From: Roseibium marinum
Lineage (GTDB): Bacteria; Pseudomonadota; Alphaproteobacteria; Rhizobiales; Stappiaceae
DNA length: 64,000 nt
Reading direction: 5' to 3'
Assembly: GCF_002906165.1 (NCBI RefSeq)
Contig: NZ_PPCN01000011.1
Span: 202,160-266,159, forward strand
The notes under the pieces were generated by a model. It was not told the origin of the DNA, did no database searches, and saw only the letters and a list, made by a program, of their open reading frames with translations. Both the position numbers and the translations under genes were made by a program. Position 1 is the stretch's first letter; each line of letters begins with the position of its first letter. This document shows positions 27,283-39,702 of the stretch, piece after piece.

Positions 27283-28317
27283 TTAAAGTGGAAGATCCCC
27301 AACAGACGGTTTCTCGAAATACGACGCCAGATCGGCGCTGTCCACCTGACTGAAGTGTGAAGGCACCCATTTCGGATCCTGGTCCTTGTCGACCAGCACC
27401 GCGCGGATGCCTTCGAAAAAATCCACGCCCTGGAGAATACGGCACAGGATGCGGTATTCGAGCCGCATGCATTCCTCAAAGGAAAGCTCCGCGCCGCGCC
27501 GCATCTGTTCAAAGGCGATCAACACGCTGGTCGGTGATTTCCGGCGGATCGCGTCCGCCGTCTCTTGCGCGAAGGCCTCCTGCGAGGCTTCGAGCCGATC
27601 CAGAATCTCCTCGACGGACGCGGCTGAAAACGACTGTTCGATCAGATCCGCGTTCTCGCTCAACGGCCCCTTTTCCGGCGTGACCAGATAGGGGGCCAGG
27701 GCCGCGCCGATGTCGCTCGCGGTTTCCAGCACCTGTTTCAAATCCGGCAGGGACGCTTCGTCGACTGCATGGGTCAGCACGCCGGTCGCCAGCGCGTCGC
27801 CCTGTTTCATCCGTCCCGCGCTCAGGGCGCAATAGACGCCGATCCTTTTGGGCATGCGCGGCAGGAACCAGGTGCCGCCCACATCCGGAAAGAAGCCGAT
27901 CCCCGTTTCCGGCATGGCGAACAGCGTCTTCCGCGTGCCGACGCGGTGGCTGCCGTGAACGGAGGCACCGACACCGCCGCCCATGACGATACCGTCGATC
28001 AGGGCGACATAAGGCTTCGGATAGGCCTTGATCCGCGCGTTGAGGAGATATTCGTCGCGGAAGAAGCCGCTGAGCCCCTCAAGCTGCCCAGCCTGGCGGG
28101 CATCATAGATGCTGCGGATATCACCGCCGGCGCAAAAGGCCTTTTCGCCGGCGCCCGTGACGACCACATGAGCCACACCCGGATCTTCCGCCCAGCGCTC
28201 GAGCTGGGTGGCGAGAGCCTTGACCATGACGTGATTGAGCGCGTTCAGCGCCTTCGGCCGGTTCAGGGTGACAAATCCGGCCAGGCCGCGTTTTTCAAAC
28301 AGGATGTCGTCGGTCAC
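27283..28317 (-). CDS. 3-hydroxyisobutyryl-CoA hydrolase
   Basis: 344 residues in the crotonase fold. It releases CoA from 3-hydroxyisobutyryl-CoA in valine catabolism. The crotonase oxyanion region GEKAFCAGGDIRSIYD and the segment IVMGGGVGASVHGSHRVGT are typical of the hydrolase branch, as is FAMPETGIGFFPDVGG with the catalytic Glu, and the extended C-terminal region (CMRLEYRI, then a domain ending FEKPSVGDL). Ordinary enoyl-CoA hydratases are about 260 residues and lack this tail. It lies between the acyl-CoA dehydrogenase and the DUF6163 gene. Confidence 0.92.
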   Translation of the reverse strand: MTDDILFEKRGLAGFVTLNRPKALNALNHVMVKALATQLERWAEDPGVAHVVVTGAGEKAFCAGGDIRSIYDARQAGQLEGLSGFFRDEYLLNARIKAYPKPYVALIDGIVMGGGVGASVHGSHRVGTRKTLFAMPETGIGFFPDVGGTWFLPRMPKRIGVYCALSAGRMKQGDALATGVLTHAVDEASLPDLKQVLETASDIGAALAPYLVTPEKGPLSENADLIEQSFSAASVEEILDRLEASQEAFAQETADAIRRKSPTSVLIAFEQMRRGAELSFEECMRLEYRILCRILQGVDFFEGIRAVLVDKDQDPKWVPSHFSQVDSADLASYFEKPSVGDLPL

Positions 28318-28373
28318 TTAGGCGCCTCACGCGATAGTGGAGTCGTTTCAAGGAGTAACGGGAACCGCTTCAC

Positions 28374-32044
<3,671 letters not shown>

Positions 32045-32351
32045 CGGGCGGAACTGGGGCCTTGTCGCAATCGCCAGGGAGACCTGAGGACGGGCGGCAA
32101 ATTCGAGAGCAAGCAGGACTTTCAGCTTCAACCATCAGGAATCGCGTCGCTTTTCCCACCTCCAAAACCTCATCCTGAGGAGGACCGTCAGGTCCGTCTC
32201 GAAGGATGGGCGACTTGCTCCGAACGCACAGCCAGCCAAGACCGGAGCGAAACGATCAGAAACCGCCGGGGAGCTTATCGGGTCACCCGATATTTGCGAA
32301 TCCCGCTAGAAGTACCCACATTATCGCCATCACAAAACCGGGAGCCGGATC
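32045..32351. other. Gap between ilvA and the RDD gene
   Basis: 307 bases with no supported gene. It contains the Rhizobiales-type palindromic repeat at 32168-32210 and presumably the promoter of the RDD gene. Short open frames here have no family resemblance. Confidence 0.5.
32168..32210. repeat. Rhizobiales-type intergenic palindrome (CCTCATCCTGAGGAG...GTCTCGAAGGATG)
   Basis: CATCCTGAGGAG opens, GGACC-GTCA-GGTCC forms the central stem, and GTCTCGAAGGATGGG closes. Repeats with these outer words and a variable central stem are scattered between genes in many Hyphomicrobiales such as Bradyrhizobium and Rhodopseudomonas; that statement is from memory. Confidence 0.75.
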
Positions 32352-32885
32352 ATGTCAGCTGAAACTTCATCGGGTCACGCCCGCGAGGACCTCTTCGAGG
32401 CCGCCCTTCATCCGGAACTGTTCTCAGGGGTGCGCAGCCGGCGGATCTTCGCGTTTTTGATCGACGTGATCGCGATCGCGCTGCTGACCTTCGCGGCCGG
32501 CGTGCTGGTGTTCGTGCTCGGCGTCTTCACGCTCGGTCTCGGCTTCCTGCTCTACGCCATCCTGCCCACCGCCGTCGCCCTCATCTATGTGGCCTTTACC
32601 CTGGGCGGCCCGCAGTCCTCGACGCCCGGCATGCGCGCCATGGGGCTGGAGATGCGCCTGTGGTACGGCGCAAGGCCCTATCCCCTGCTCGCGGCGGTCC
32701 ACGTCATTCTCTTCTGGTTCTCCATCTCCCTGCTGACCCCGCTTGTCCTGCTGGTCTCGCTGGTCTCCGACCGCAAGCGCCTGCTGCACGACATGGTGCT
32801 GGGCGTGGTGGTGATGAATTCGGCCTATTACCGCGAGCACGTGGCTAGTCAAACGAAGGAGGGCATTCGCCCCGATTGGCAGTGA
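32352..32885 (+). CDS. RDD-family membrane protein
   Basis: 177 residues with an RDD domain: SRRIFAFLIDVIAIALLTF supplies the Arg and Asp of the name, and STPGMRAMGLEMR and RKRLLHDMVLGVVVM supply the later conserved residues. Four or five membrane segments are visible. Some RDD proteins act in ion or proton antiport, but no function is assigned for this branch. In related genomes an RDD gene usually follows hemB and precedes bpt; here hemB is close but bpt is about 14 kb away. Confidence 0.9.
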   Translation: MSAETSSGHAREDLFEAALHPELFSGVRSRRIFAFLIDVIAIALLTFAAGVLVFVLGVFTLGLGFLLYAILPTAVALIYVAFTLGGPQSSTPGMRAMGLEMRLWYGARPYPLLAAVHVILFWFSISLLTPLVLLVSLVSDRKRLLHDMVLGVVVMNSAYYREHVASQTKEGIRPDWQ

Positions 32886-32928
32886 GGCCGAGCGTGCGCC
32901 ACAGGCGCACGCTGTCAGGTCAAGAAGA

Positions 32929-33513
32929 TCATTCCGCGGGCAGGCGCGTGTCCTTGCGAATGATCCGCTCCGGCAGGACGAAGGCCACGGCGACGAAGAC
33001 CAGACCCAGCACGATGCCGAGAGTGTCGCCGGGCAAACCGGTCAGTCCCGGGTAGTCCGTGCCGGGGACCGTTCCCAGCGTCGCGTTTCCACCGAGGATT
33101 GCGTCAAGAAGGCCCGTGGCCTTGATGGCGGGATAGGTCGCCATGTAGGCGGCGGCGCCGAGAAGCCCCCCCGCGATGAAGGCGAAGGCGTCCCTGCGGC
33201 CCGCGCCGGCGGCGACGACGCCAGTACCCGGGCAGTATCCGGCAAGCGCCCAGCCGACGCCGAGCAGCAGACCACCGGCGAAGACACCCAGATAAGCCGT
33301 TTTCACCGACATATGGCCGACATCGACCATCCCCAGCATCTGCCCGCCGAACATCAGCACCGACCCGACACCGATGGCCAGCAGGATGGCCTTCATCAGT
33401 TTGAGGTTGGTGAGGTTGAGCATGCGCCCGATCACGTTCGGGTTGGAGGCCCCTATGCGGTCCAGGACCGCGCCGAAGGCGCCGCCGATCACAAGAGCAA
33501 GAATGATTTCCAT
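32929..33513 (-). CDS. YeeE/YedE-family transporter, second half
   Basis: 194 residues with six or so membrane segments. The signature GYCPGTGVVAAGAGRRDAFAF, with a single conserved cysteine in the substrate path, marks the C-terminal half of YeeE/YedE (TsuA-like) carriers, which take up thiosulfate or other reduced sulfur. The gene follows its partner with a three-base gap; together the pair makes one transporter. It ends 43 bases from the RDD gene in convergent orientation. Confidence 0.9.
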   Translation of the reverse strand: MEIILALVIGGAFGAVLDRIGASNPNVIGRMLNLTNLKLMKAILLAIGVGSVLMFGGQMLGMVDVGHMSVKTAYLGVFAGGLLLGVGWALAGYCPGTGVVAAGAGRRDAFAFIAGGLLGAAAYMATYPAIKATGLLDAILGGNATLGTVPGTDYPGLTGLPGDTLGIVLGLVFVAVAFVLPERIIRKDTRLPAE

Positions 33514-33516
33514 GGT

Positions 33517-34068
33517 TTACGCCTCCTCTTTATAGAGCATCAGGGCGGTCGGGACCGCCGCGGCGAACGCGCCGGCGGCAAACAGATAGCCTGACACCGC
33601 CGTCTGCATCATGCCGGACATCATGTGACCTGAGGTGCATCCGCCCGCCAGCCGCGCGCCGTAAAGGACGATGAAGCCACCGGCGAAGGCCGCCGCATAG
33701 CGCTTGACCGGGCTGTCACCGAAATTCGCCCGCCAAAGCTCCGGGACGCGGCGCTCCGCCGGGCCCACCCCGCCGCGCTGCCAGACCGAGGCGGCGCCGC
33801 CGGCCAGCATGGCCAGAACGAAGACGAAACTGTAGTTCAAGGGATTGGCGACCGCCTTGGCGTATTTGCCGCCGGATTTGGCAAGATAGGCGTTCGTCGC
33901 CGTATACCCGTCTGCCGTCTGTGTCACCACAGCTGGATCGACCGCGTCCCACAGCACTCCGTCAAGGATCACGAACTGGGTCGAGACCCCGATGGGTTTG
34001 ACCAGCAGGACCGCCGCGAAAAAGACCAGCCCCAGGGCAAGCCCTCCAATTTTCCAGTCGAGCGTCAT
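33517..34068 (-). CDS. YeeE/YedE-family transporter, first half
   Basis: 183 residues from the ATG at 34068, which has GGAGG five bases upstream. The conserved motif ARLAGGCTSGHMMSGMMQ holds the sulfur-relay cysteine of this half. In such two-gene systems both halves form one inner-membrane channel for thiosulfate or sulfane sulfur. An inverted repeat lies 14 bases before the start (34082-34103). The LysR gene runs divergently upstream. No rhodanese, persulfide dioxygenase or ArsR-type sulfide sensor gene is adjacent. Confidence 0.9.
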   Translation of the reverse strand: MTLDWKIGGLALGLVFFAAVLLVKPIGVSTQFVILDGVLWDAVDPAVVTQTADGYTATNAYLAKSGGKYAKAVANPLNYSFVFVLAMLAGGAASVWQRGGVGPAERRVPELWRANFGDSPVKRYAAAFAGGFIVLYGARLAGGCTSGHMMSGMMQTAVSGYLFAAGAFAAAVPTALMLYKEEA

Positions 34069-34081
34069 TTCAGCCTCCATA

Positions 34082-34103
34082 TATATTCATATGTTCGAAT
34101 ATA
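34082..34103. promoter_or_regulatory. Inverted repeat operator candidate before the YeeE/YedE genes
   Basis: TATATTC (34082-34088) and GAATATA (34097-34103) are perfect inverted repeats with an eight-base spacer, in an AT-rich patch just upstream of the ribosome site. ArsR-type sulfur sensors such as BigR/SqrR bind AT-rich inverted repeats in front of similar genes, so a sulfide or polysulfide response is possible. Confidence 0.5.
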
Positions 34104-34310
34104 ACAGATTTTTAGCGACCTGCCTTTGATTTCTGTCAATTTCGCAGGGGCCGGGGGATTTTTGGAGATCGGAAAAATATTCACCACGCGCTTCCCACGC
34201 CCCCCTCTTCCAGAGGTCAACATCAAGTGCCCTGTGAAAAGCCCCGGTCGACAGGAACAAATCTGTGTTAGGCCTTGCCCGGTTTTCCATCTCTCGACCG
34301 GGTGTCTTGA

Positions 34311-35234
34311 ATGAACAGCGACTGGCAAATCGAATTGCGGGCCTTGCGGTACTTCATCTGTGTCGCGGAGGAAAAGAGTTTCACCCGCGCCGCCGGGCGG
34401 CTCAGGATCGCGCAACCCGCTCTCAGCCGACAGATCAAGAAGCTGGAAGAAGACTTGCGGGTTCAGCTGTTTATTCGCAATTCGCGCGGAGCCGAGCTGA
34501 CCGAGGCCGGAGAAATTCTTCTGCGCCGCGCCTATCTCATCTTCAATCAGGTGCAGCAGACACATCACGACGTCACGATCCACTCAAGACATCTGGGCGG
34601 GGTCGTGTCTGTCGGCATGCCGCCGACGCCCGGCGAATTCATCGCCCCCCGCCTGCTGGAACGCAGCAAGGAACGCTATCCGGATATCGAGCTGCGGTTC
34701 GTGGAGGGTTTCAGCGGAGAACTGGAACGCAAGCTCGCCAACAACGAGATCGGCGTCGCCGTCATGCACGATCCCGCCCCCAGGGACGATATCCGCATCA
34801 GCAAGCTGCTGGTCGAGCATCTGTGCCTGGTGGGGCGGTCGGGCACGCTGGCAAAACCGGAATATTCCCTGGCTGAAGCCGGCAGTTATCCGCTGGTGAT
34901 GCCCAGCCGGCCGAATTTCCTGCGCATTCTGATCGACGGGCATGCCGAACGGCTCGACATTCCCCTGAACATCGTGACCCGCTCGGACGGGATCGGCCAT
35001 ACCAAGTCACTGGTGAAATACGGTCACGGCTTCACGATCCTGACCTACGGCGCGGTCATTTCCGAAGTCCAGCAAGGCGTGCTGCAGGCCGTGCCCATCT
35101 GCAATCCGGAAATCCTGTGGACCCTGTGTGTCGCCATGCGCACCGACCAGGGCCGCAAACGTACCCTGGCCGTCATCGAGGAACTGATTCAGGAAGTCGT
35201 GCAGGAACTGGTCGCCGAAGGCATCTGGAAATAA
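34311..35234 (+). CDS. LysR-family transcriptional regulator
   Basis: 307 residues. The N-terminal winged helix is clear (LRALRYFICVAEEKSFTRAA, then RIAQPALSRQIKKLEEDL), and the rest is the LysR substrate-binding domain with GVVSVGMPPTPGEFIAPRLL. In this family the inducer is often the substrate or an intermediate of the genes controlled. It runs in the same direction as the TRAP transporter operon that starts 152 bases later and is divergent from the YeeE/YedE pair, so either could be its target. The TRAP operon is the more likely one, given the inverted repeat at 35253-35275. Confidence 0.92.
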   Translation: MNSDWQIELRALRYFICVAEEKSFTRAAGRLRIAQPALSRQIKKLEEDLRVQLFIRNSRGAELTEAGEILLRRAYLIFNQVQQTHHDVTIHSRHLGGVVSVGMPPTPGEFIAPRLLERSKERYPDIELRFVEGFSGELERKLANNEIGVAVMHDPAPRDDIRISKLLVEHLCLVGRSGTLAKPEYSLAEAGSYPLVMPSRPNFLRILIDGHAERLDIPLNIVTRSDGIGHTKSLVKYGHGFTILTYGAVISEVQQGVLQAVPICNPEILWTLCVAMRTDQGRKRTLAVIEELIQEVVQELVAEGIWK

Positions 35235-35252
35235 CCCATACCCAAAAGGCAT

Positions 35253-35275
35253 AATACATATACGGCTATTGTATT
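35253..35275 (+). promoter_or_regulatory. Candidate LysR operator upstream of the TRAP operon
   Basis: AATAC (35253-35257) and GTATT (35271-35275) form an inverted repeat with a 13-base spacer, 18 bases after the LysR stop and about 110 before the dctP start. ATAC-type dyads are common LysR sites. The assignment rests on position only. Confidence 0.35.
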
Positions 35276-35385
35276 TGAATTATAGGCCGCGATCTTTTTA
35301 ATCAGATCCGTTTCCGGCTACTTGTCATGTAAGCCACCACTTCAGGAACAAACGTTTGCGCCTCAGAAGCGCAATGGGAGGAAAT

Positions 35386-36414
35386 ATGACTGGACTTTTG
35401 AACCGCGGAAAACTTGGATCCGCAGCGATCGCCCTTGGTATGATCACCGCAGCATTTACGACCGAAGCCGCGGCGGACACCTACAAGTGGATCACGTTCA
35501 AGCCGCAGGGTGCGGGCGACGCGCAGGCCATCTCCACGCAGTGGTTCATCGACGAATTCAAGAAACGTACCGGCGACGAACACGAGATCGAGGTCTATTG
35601 GGGCGGCAGCGTCGCCAAGACCCGGGAAATTCCGGATTCCCTCGCCGCGGGCGTCGGTGATTTCGGCGATATCGTCACCCCCTATTTTCCCGACAAGTTT
35701 CCGCTGAACAATGCCGTCGGTTTCTTCATTCCGCAGCCCAAGTCCACCATCGAGATTTCCGGGCTGATGGAAAAATGGCACGAAACCTATCCGCAATTCG
35801 CCGAGGAACTTGCCCGAAGCAATCTGAAAGCCGTCGGGTTCCGGCCGCTGGAAAGCTACGGCCTGCTTTGCACGACGCCGATCCGGTCCGCCGGGGACCT
35901 GAAGGGCAAGCGCATCAGGACATACGGCTTCGCCTATCCGGCGCTGGTCGAGGCGCTGGGAGCGACGCCGGTTTCCGTGGCGACGTCGGAAGCCTATGAA
36001 GCTCTGGAGCGCAGCATCCTCGACTGCACGCCGATCGGCCCGGCGCTTGCCCATGGCTGGAAATACGATGAAGTTGCGAAATACTATATCGAAATTCCGC
36101 TTGGCGCCTCGTTCGGCCACCTCATCGCCATGAACCTGGACACCTACAACGGCATGGACGAAAAAACCCGCGCGATCGTCGATCAGCTTGGCAAGGACTA
36201 TGCGAAGAACTATGCCGGCGAACTCGACAAGACCATTTCGGCCGTTCGTGCCGGCTGGCCGGAAAAGGGCGTCGAGGTCATCCAATTTCCGGCGGACGAA
36301 CTGATTGCGGTCATCGACGACGAGCGCATCCAGAATGTGCGCAAGGAATGGATCGGCCGGGCGGAGGCCGCCGGCGTGCCTTCCGACGAGATTGTCGAAG
36401 AACTTCGTTTCTGA
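35386..36414 (+). CDS. dctP: TRAP transporter substrate-binding protein DctP-like
   Basis: 342 residues from the ATG at 35386, preceded by GGGAGGAAAT. A signal peptide ending near TEAAAD sends it to the periplasm, where it binds the solute and hands it to the membrane subunits. Family marks: STQWFIDEFKKRTG near residue 45 and GKRIRTYGFAYPALVEALGATPVS, containing the arginine that usually binds a carboxylate of the ligand. This fits an organic acid as substrate. It is the first gene of a dctP-dctQ-dctM-GST-CMD-lactonase-SDR run. A hairpin-rich 190-base spacer separates it from dctQ. Confidence 0.93.
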   Translation: MTGLLNRGKLGSAAIALGMITAAFTTEAAADTYKWITFKPQGAGDAQAISTQWFIDEFKKRTGDEHEIEVYWGGSVAKTREIPDSLAAGVGDFGDIVTPYFPDKFPLNNAVGFFIPQPKSTIEISGLMEKWHETYPQFAEELARSNLKAVGFRPLESYGLLCTTPIRSAGDLKGKRIRTYGFAYPALVEALGATPVSVATSEAYEALERSILDCTPIGPALAHGWKYDEVAKYYIEIPLGASFGHLIAMNLDTYNGMDEKTRAIVDQLGKDYAKNYAGELDKTISAVRAGWPEKGVEVIQFPADELIAVIDDERIQNVRKEWIGRAEAAGVPSDEIVEELRF

Positions 36415-36604
36415 GAAACTCCTGAATATCATTCCCTCCCAGGGCTGACCCTGGGGGCGGCCCTGGAGATGGCCGGGGCGGTTTGGCCGCCTCTCGCTGT
36501 CTCCTGGGCCGCCCCGGGGCACGCCCCAGGAACGCCAAATAGACGCCCCGGGAGACACTCAAAGACACCCCGGGTGCAGGTCTCACTTATCGGAGAAATC
36601 AACG
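36415..36604 (+). promoter_or_regulatory. Hairpin-rich dctP-dctQ intercistronic region
   Basis: At least three GC-rich stem-loops can form: CCCAGGG-CTGA-CCCTGGG (36438-36455), GGCGG-TTTGG-CCGCC (about 36477-36491), and CCTGGG...CCCAGG further on (about 36503-36530) with an inner GCCCCGGGGC. Two more near-repeats with CCCCGGG follow. No T-run follows, so these probably protect or process the mRNA and keep the binding protein more abundant than the membrane subunits, as proposed for other TRAP operons. Confidence 0.5.
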
Positions 36605-37123
36605 ATGTCGCTGTTCGATCGAATCTGGCGCGGTTACGGCAGATTTCTCTACGGATGCGGACTGGTTGCCGGCTACACGACCTTTGCGATGATGCTGCTG
36701 GTGATCGCCAATGCGGCCTCCCGCTTCCTCTTCAACTCACCGGTGTCGGGCGCCTTCGAAATCACCGAAACCATGCTGACGGTGCTCGTGTTCCTGTCTC
36801 TGGCCCTGACGCAATATGAGGGAGGCCACATCCGCGTGGTGCTCCTCACCCAGAGACTGCCCGGCGGGCTCCAGAAGATCGCACGCCTCGCCGCGCTGGC
36901 GCTGGGCGCGGCCTTCTTCGCCTGGTGCGCCTATGCGGCCTGGGGCTACACGCTCGCTTCCTATGCGATCGGCGAACAGCAATGGGGCGCCGTTCGCTAC
37001 CCGCTCTACCCCGTGAAATTCATGGTCTTCTTCGGTCTGACTTTGCTCGCGGTTCAATATGTTCTCGGGCTCGTCCGCGAGGCGACAGGCACTGAACAGG
37101 CTGAGGAGCTTGCCTCGAAATGA
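36605..37123 (+). CDS. dctQ: TRAP transporter small membrane subunit DctQ-like
   Basis: 172 residues with four membrane helices. The motif SGAFEITETMLTVLVFLSLALTQ (shortened view: FEITETML) is typical of DctQ proteins, as is GGHIRVVLL. DctQ supports and docks the large permease DctM. Its stop codon overlaps the DctM start by four bases. Confidence 0.93.
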   Translation: MSLFDRIWRGYGRFLYGCGLVAGYTTFAMMLLVIANAASRFLFNSPVSGAFEITETMLTVLVFLSLALTQYEGGHIRVVLLTQRLPGGLQKIARLAALALGAAFFAWCAYAAWGYTLASYAIGEQQWGAVRYPLYPVKFMVFFGLTLLAVQYVLGLVREATGTEQAEELASK

Positions 37124-38430
37124 CAGGTCTTGAAATCGGTCTCATCGGTATCGGCGCGCTATTCGCGGCCATACTTCTCGGCGTCAACGTCATGGTCGCG
37201 CTTGGCGCGGTCGGCGCCATCGGCCTGGCCTCCATCGTCGGCGTCAAAGGCGCGACCGCGATGCTTTCCACGGTGTTTTTCGACACCACCCACAGCTTCC
37301 ATTTCAGCGTCATTCCCCTGTTCCTGCTAATGGGCTTCTTCGCCATGCGCGCCGGTCTCGGCGAGGACATGTTCGAGGCCACCAGCAAGTGGCTCGGGAA
37401 CCTGAAGGGCGGGCTCGCCATTTCCACCACCATCGGCGCGGCGGCTTTCGGCGCGGCCTCCGGCTCGAGCGTGGGAACGGCGACGGTGTTCACTAAACTG
37501 GCTTTGCCGGAGATGCTGGCGCGGGGCTACGACAAACGCCTGGCGTCCGCTTCCATCGCCATCGCGGGTACCCTGGCGGTGATGATCCCGCCGAGCGCGC
37601 TTGTCGTCGTGTATGGAATTCTGACAGACAGCAGCATCGGCGGACTTCTGATCGCGGGGGTTATTCCGGGAGTGGTTTTCGCCATCCTTCTGTGTTTCGC
37701 CACCTATTTCACGGTGCTGCGCAATCCAGCCCTGGCACCTGTGGTGAGAACCGAATCCACCCTGCGCGAGAAGGTCTATTCGCTGCGCCTCGCCGGACCG
37801 CTCGTGCTGGTGATCGTCTGCATCATCGCGGGGCTCTATCTCGGGATCTTCACACCGACCGAAGCGGGCGGCATCGGCGCGGGGCTGACGTTGCTCCTGG
37901 CCATTGTCAGGCAGCGCAGCCTCAAGGCCCTCAAGCTGAACCAGACGCTTCTGGATACCATCCGCACATCGGCGATGATCTTTGCGATCATCATCTGCGC
38001 GCTGATCTTTTCGAAATTCCTGGCGATCAGCGGCGTTGCCAATGCGCTCGGCGGCTTCCTGACCACACTGGACGTCAACCGCTGGGTCGTCGTCGCGATC
38101 ATCGTCGGCATCTATCTGGTGCTCGGCATGATGATGGACGCACCGGCGCTGCTGGCGATCACCCTGCCGATCACCCATCCGGTGATGATGAACCTGGGGT
38201 TCGACCCCATCTGGTTCGGGGTCTTTGTGGTTCTGCTCGTGGAAATCGGTGCGGTGACGCCACCGGTCGGCATCAACTGCTTCGTCGTCCAGGCAGCCTC
38301 CGAGGGACGGGTCAGTCTGGAGGATGTCTTCAAGGGGCTGGTGCCTTACGTGATCGCAGGCTTCGTGATGCTGATCCTGCTGTGCGTATTCCCGCAGCTG
38401 GCTCTCTACCTGCCGCAGACGATGAAGTGA
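37120..38430 (+). CDS. dctM: TRAP transporter large permease DctM-like
   Basis: 436 residues with about twelve helices. The family pattern is clear: IPLFLLMGFFAMRAG, FGAASGSSVGTATVFT, IPPSALVVVYGILTDSS and the second-half DAPALLAITLPITHPV and VGAVTPPVG-type repeats (here IGAVTPPVGIN). It forms the sodium-driven channel of the transporter together with DctQ. The ATG overlaps the DctQ stop. The GST gene follows after 10 bases, so the downstream enzymes are probably in the same transcript. Confidence 0.94.
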   Translation: MTGLEIGLIGIGALFAAILLGVNVMVALGAVGAIGLASIVGVKGATAMLSTVFFDTTHSFHFSVIPLFLLMGFFAMRAGLGEDMFEATSKWLGNLKGGLAISTTIGAAAFGAASGSSVGTATVFTKLALPEMLARGYDKRLASASIAIAGTLAVMIPPSALVVVYGILTDSSIGGLLIAGVIPGVVFAILLCFATYFTVLRNPALAPVVRTESTLREKVYSLRLAGPLVLVIVCIIAGLYLGIFTPTEAGGIGAGLTLLLAIVRQRSLKALKLNQTLLDTIRTSAMIFAIIICALIFSKFLAISGVANALGGFLTTLDVNRWVVVAIIVGIYLVLGMMMDAPALLAITLPITHPVMMNLGFDPIWFGVFVVLLVEIGAVTPPVGINCFVVQAASEGRVSLEDVFKGLVPYVIAGFVMLILLCVFPQLALYLPQTMK

Positions 38431-38440
38431 GATCGCCGAG

Positions 38441-39106
38441 ATGAGTTTGAACGCTTCCCCGAGGCCCGGCAGCGAACAGAGCGCGGCGCCGCGCATCCTT
38501 CGCACGACACTGACGTCGCCCTTCGGACGCAAGGTCCGCATCGCGATGGAAGTCCTCGGATTGTCGCACACGATCGATCTGGAACCCGCCGATACAAGAA
38601 GCGATACGGACAGTCTGCGCCTGCAGAACCCGCTCGGTAAAATGCCCTGTCTTCTCCTCACGGACGGCACGGCGCTCTACGACAGCCGCGTCATCATCGA
38701 ATTCCTGGACGCCTGGTCGGGCCGGAACCTTCTCGTTCCGGCGGCCCCGGAAGACCGGGCAAGAGCATTGACCGGGGCGACGCTCGCCGACGGTATCGCC
38801 GACGCCGCGCTGCTGATGGTCTATGAGGGGCGGTTCCGCGATCCCGCGCAAGTCTCGCAAACCTGGCTTGCGCACCAGCGCGGCAAGGTGGAGCGCGGCC
38901 TCGACGTCATGGCGGCCGATCCGCCGGATCCGAATAAGACCGGTCTCGTCTCCATCAGCCTTGCCTGCGCGCTCGGTTACCTTGACTGGCGCAAACCGGT
39001 GGAATGGCGCGGCCGGTATCCACAGCTCGTGAACTGGCTGGAAAGTTTCGCCGCCGCGGAGCCCGCCTTCAACATGACCCGCAGACCTGAGGAGGCCGCT
39101 ACATGA
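38441..39106 (+). CDS. Glutathione S-transferase family protein
   Basis: 221 residues. The thioredoxin-like N-terminal domain has LTSPFGRKVRIAMEVLGL with Ser or Thr as the likely thiol-activating residue, NPLGKMPCLLL with the cis-proline, and DSRVIIEFLD that binds the glutamyl part of glutathione. The C-terminal half is helical (LACALGYLDWRK, YPQLVNWLESF). It might conjugate, isomerise or reductively cleave a pathway intermediate; in lignin breakdown related proteins cleave beta-aryl ethers. It lies between dctM and the CMD gene, with which it overlaps by four bases. Confidence 0.9.
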   Translation: MSLNASPRPGSEQSAAPRILRTTLTSPFGRKVRIAMEVLGLSHTIDLEPADTRSDTDSLRLQNPLGKMPCLLLTDGTALYDSRVIIEFLDAWSGRNLLVPAAPEDRARALTGATLADGIADAALLMVYEGRFRDPAQVSQTWLAHQRGKVERGLDVMAADPPDPNKTGLVSISLACALGYLDWRKPVEWRGRYPQLVNWLESFAAAEPAFNMTRRPEEAAT

Positions 39107-39651
39107 CACGCCTGCCACCAGTCGATCCCGAAAACCTGACACCCCGGCAGAAGGAAGTCTTTGAAGCGATCCGCTCGGGTCCGCGCGGCAAGGTCCGCGG
39201 TCCGCTGGCCGTCTGGCTCAACCGTCCGGACCTGGCCGACCGTGCGCAGGCCCTTGGGCGCTACTGCCGGTATGACAGCCTGTTGCCGCCGCGGCTGTCG
39301 GAACTCGCCATCCTGGCGACCGCGCGGGTGTGGATGTCGGAATACGAATGGGCGGCCCACAAGCCGGTTGCCCTGAAGGCCGGGATCGCGCCGCGGATCG
39401 TCGAGGCGATCCGCACCGGCGGCGAACCGGTATTCGACGAGGCCGACGAGGAAATCGTCTATCGGTTCTCAAAGACGCTGCACACGGAACGGCGGGTCAG
39501 CGACGCGCTCTACAAGCAGGCCGTGGATCTGCTCGGCGAGGAGGCTGTCGTCGATCTGACAGGCATCCTCGGCTACTACACCCTGATTTCCATGACAATC
39601 AATGTCTTCGAGGTTCCCCCTCCCGAGGGCCTGCCGCCGGAACTCGAATAG
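39103..39651 (+). CDS. Carboxymuconolactone decarboxylase family protein
   Basis: 182 residues of the CMD/AhpD fold. The core is LPPRLSELAILATARVWMSEYEWAAHKPVALKAG. The CxxC pair found in redox-active AhpD members is missing, while the Glu and His (EYEWAAH) that occur in decarboxylase-like members are present. The C-terminal ALYKQAVDLLGEEAVVDL and GYYTLISMTINVFEV are typical of this branch. It could act as a decarboxylase or hydrolase on a lactone or keto acid made by the neighbouring enzymes. The exact reaction is unknown. Start overlaps the GST stop. Confidence 0.88.
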   Translation: MTRLPPVDPENLTPRQKEVFEAIRSGPRGKVRGPLAVWLNRPDLADRAQALGRYCRYDSLLPPRLSELAILATARVWMSEYEWAAHKPVALKAGIAPRIVEAIRTGGEPVFDEADEEIVYRFSKTLHTERRVSDALYKQAVDLLGEEAVVDLTGILGYYTLISMTINVFEVPPPEGLPPELE

Positions 39652-39702
39652 ACGTCCGTCACCGCAAGTCATGCCCGCCAGTATTTTCCAACGAGGAAAG
39701 CC

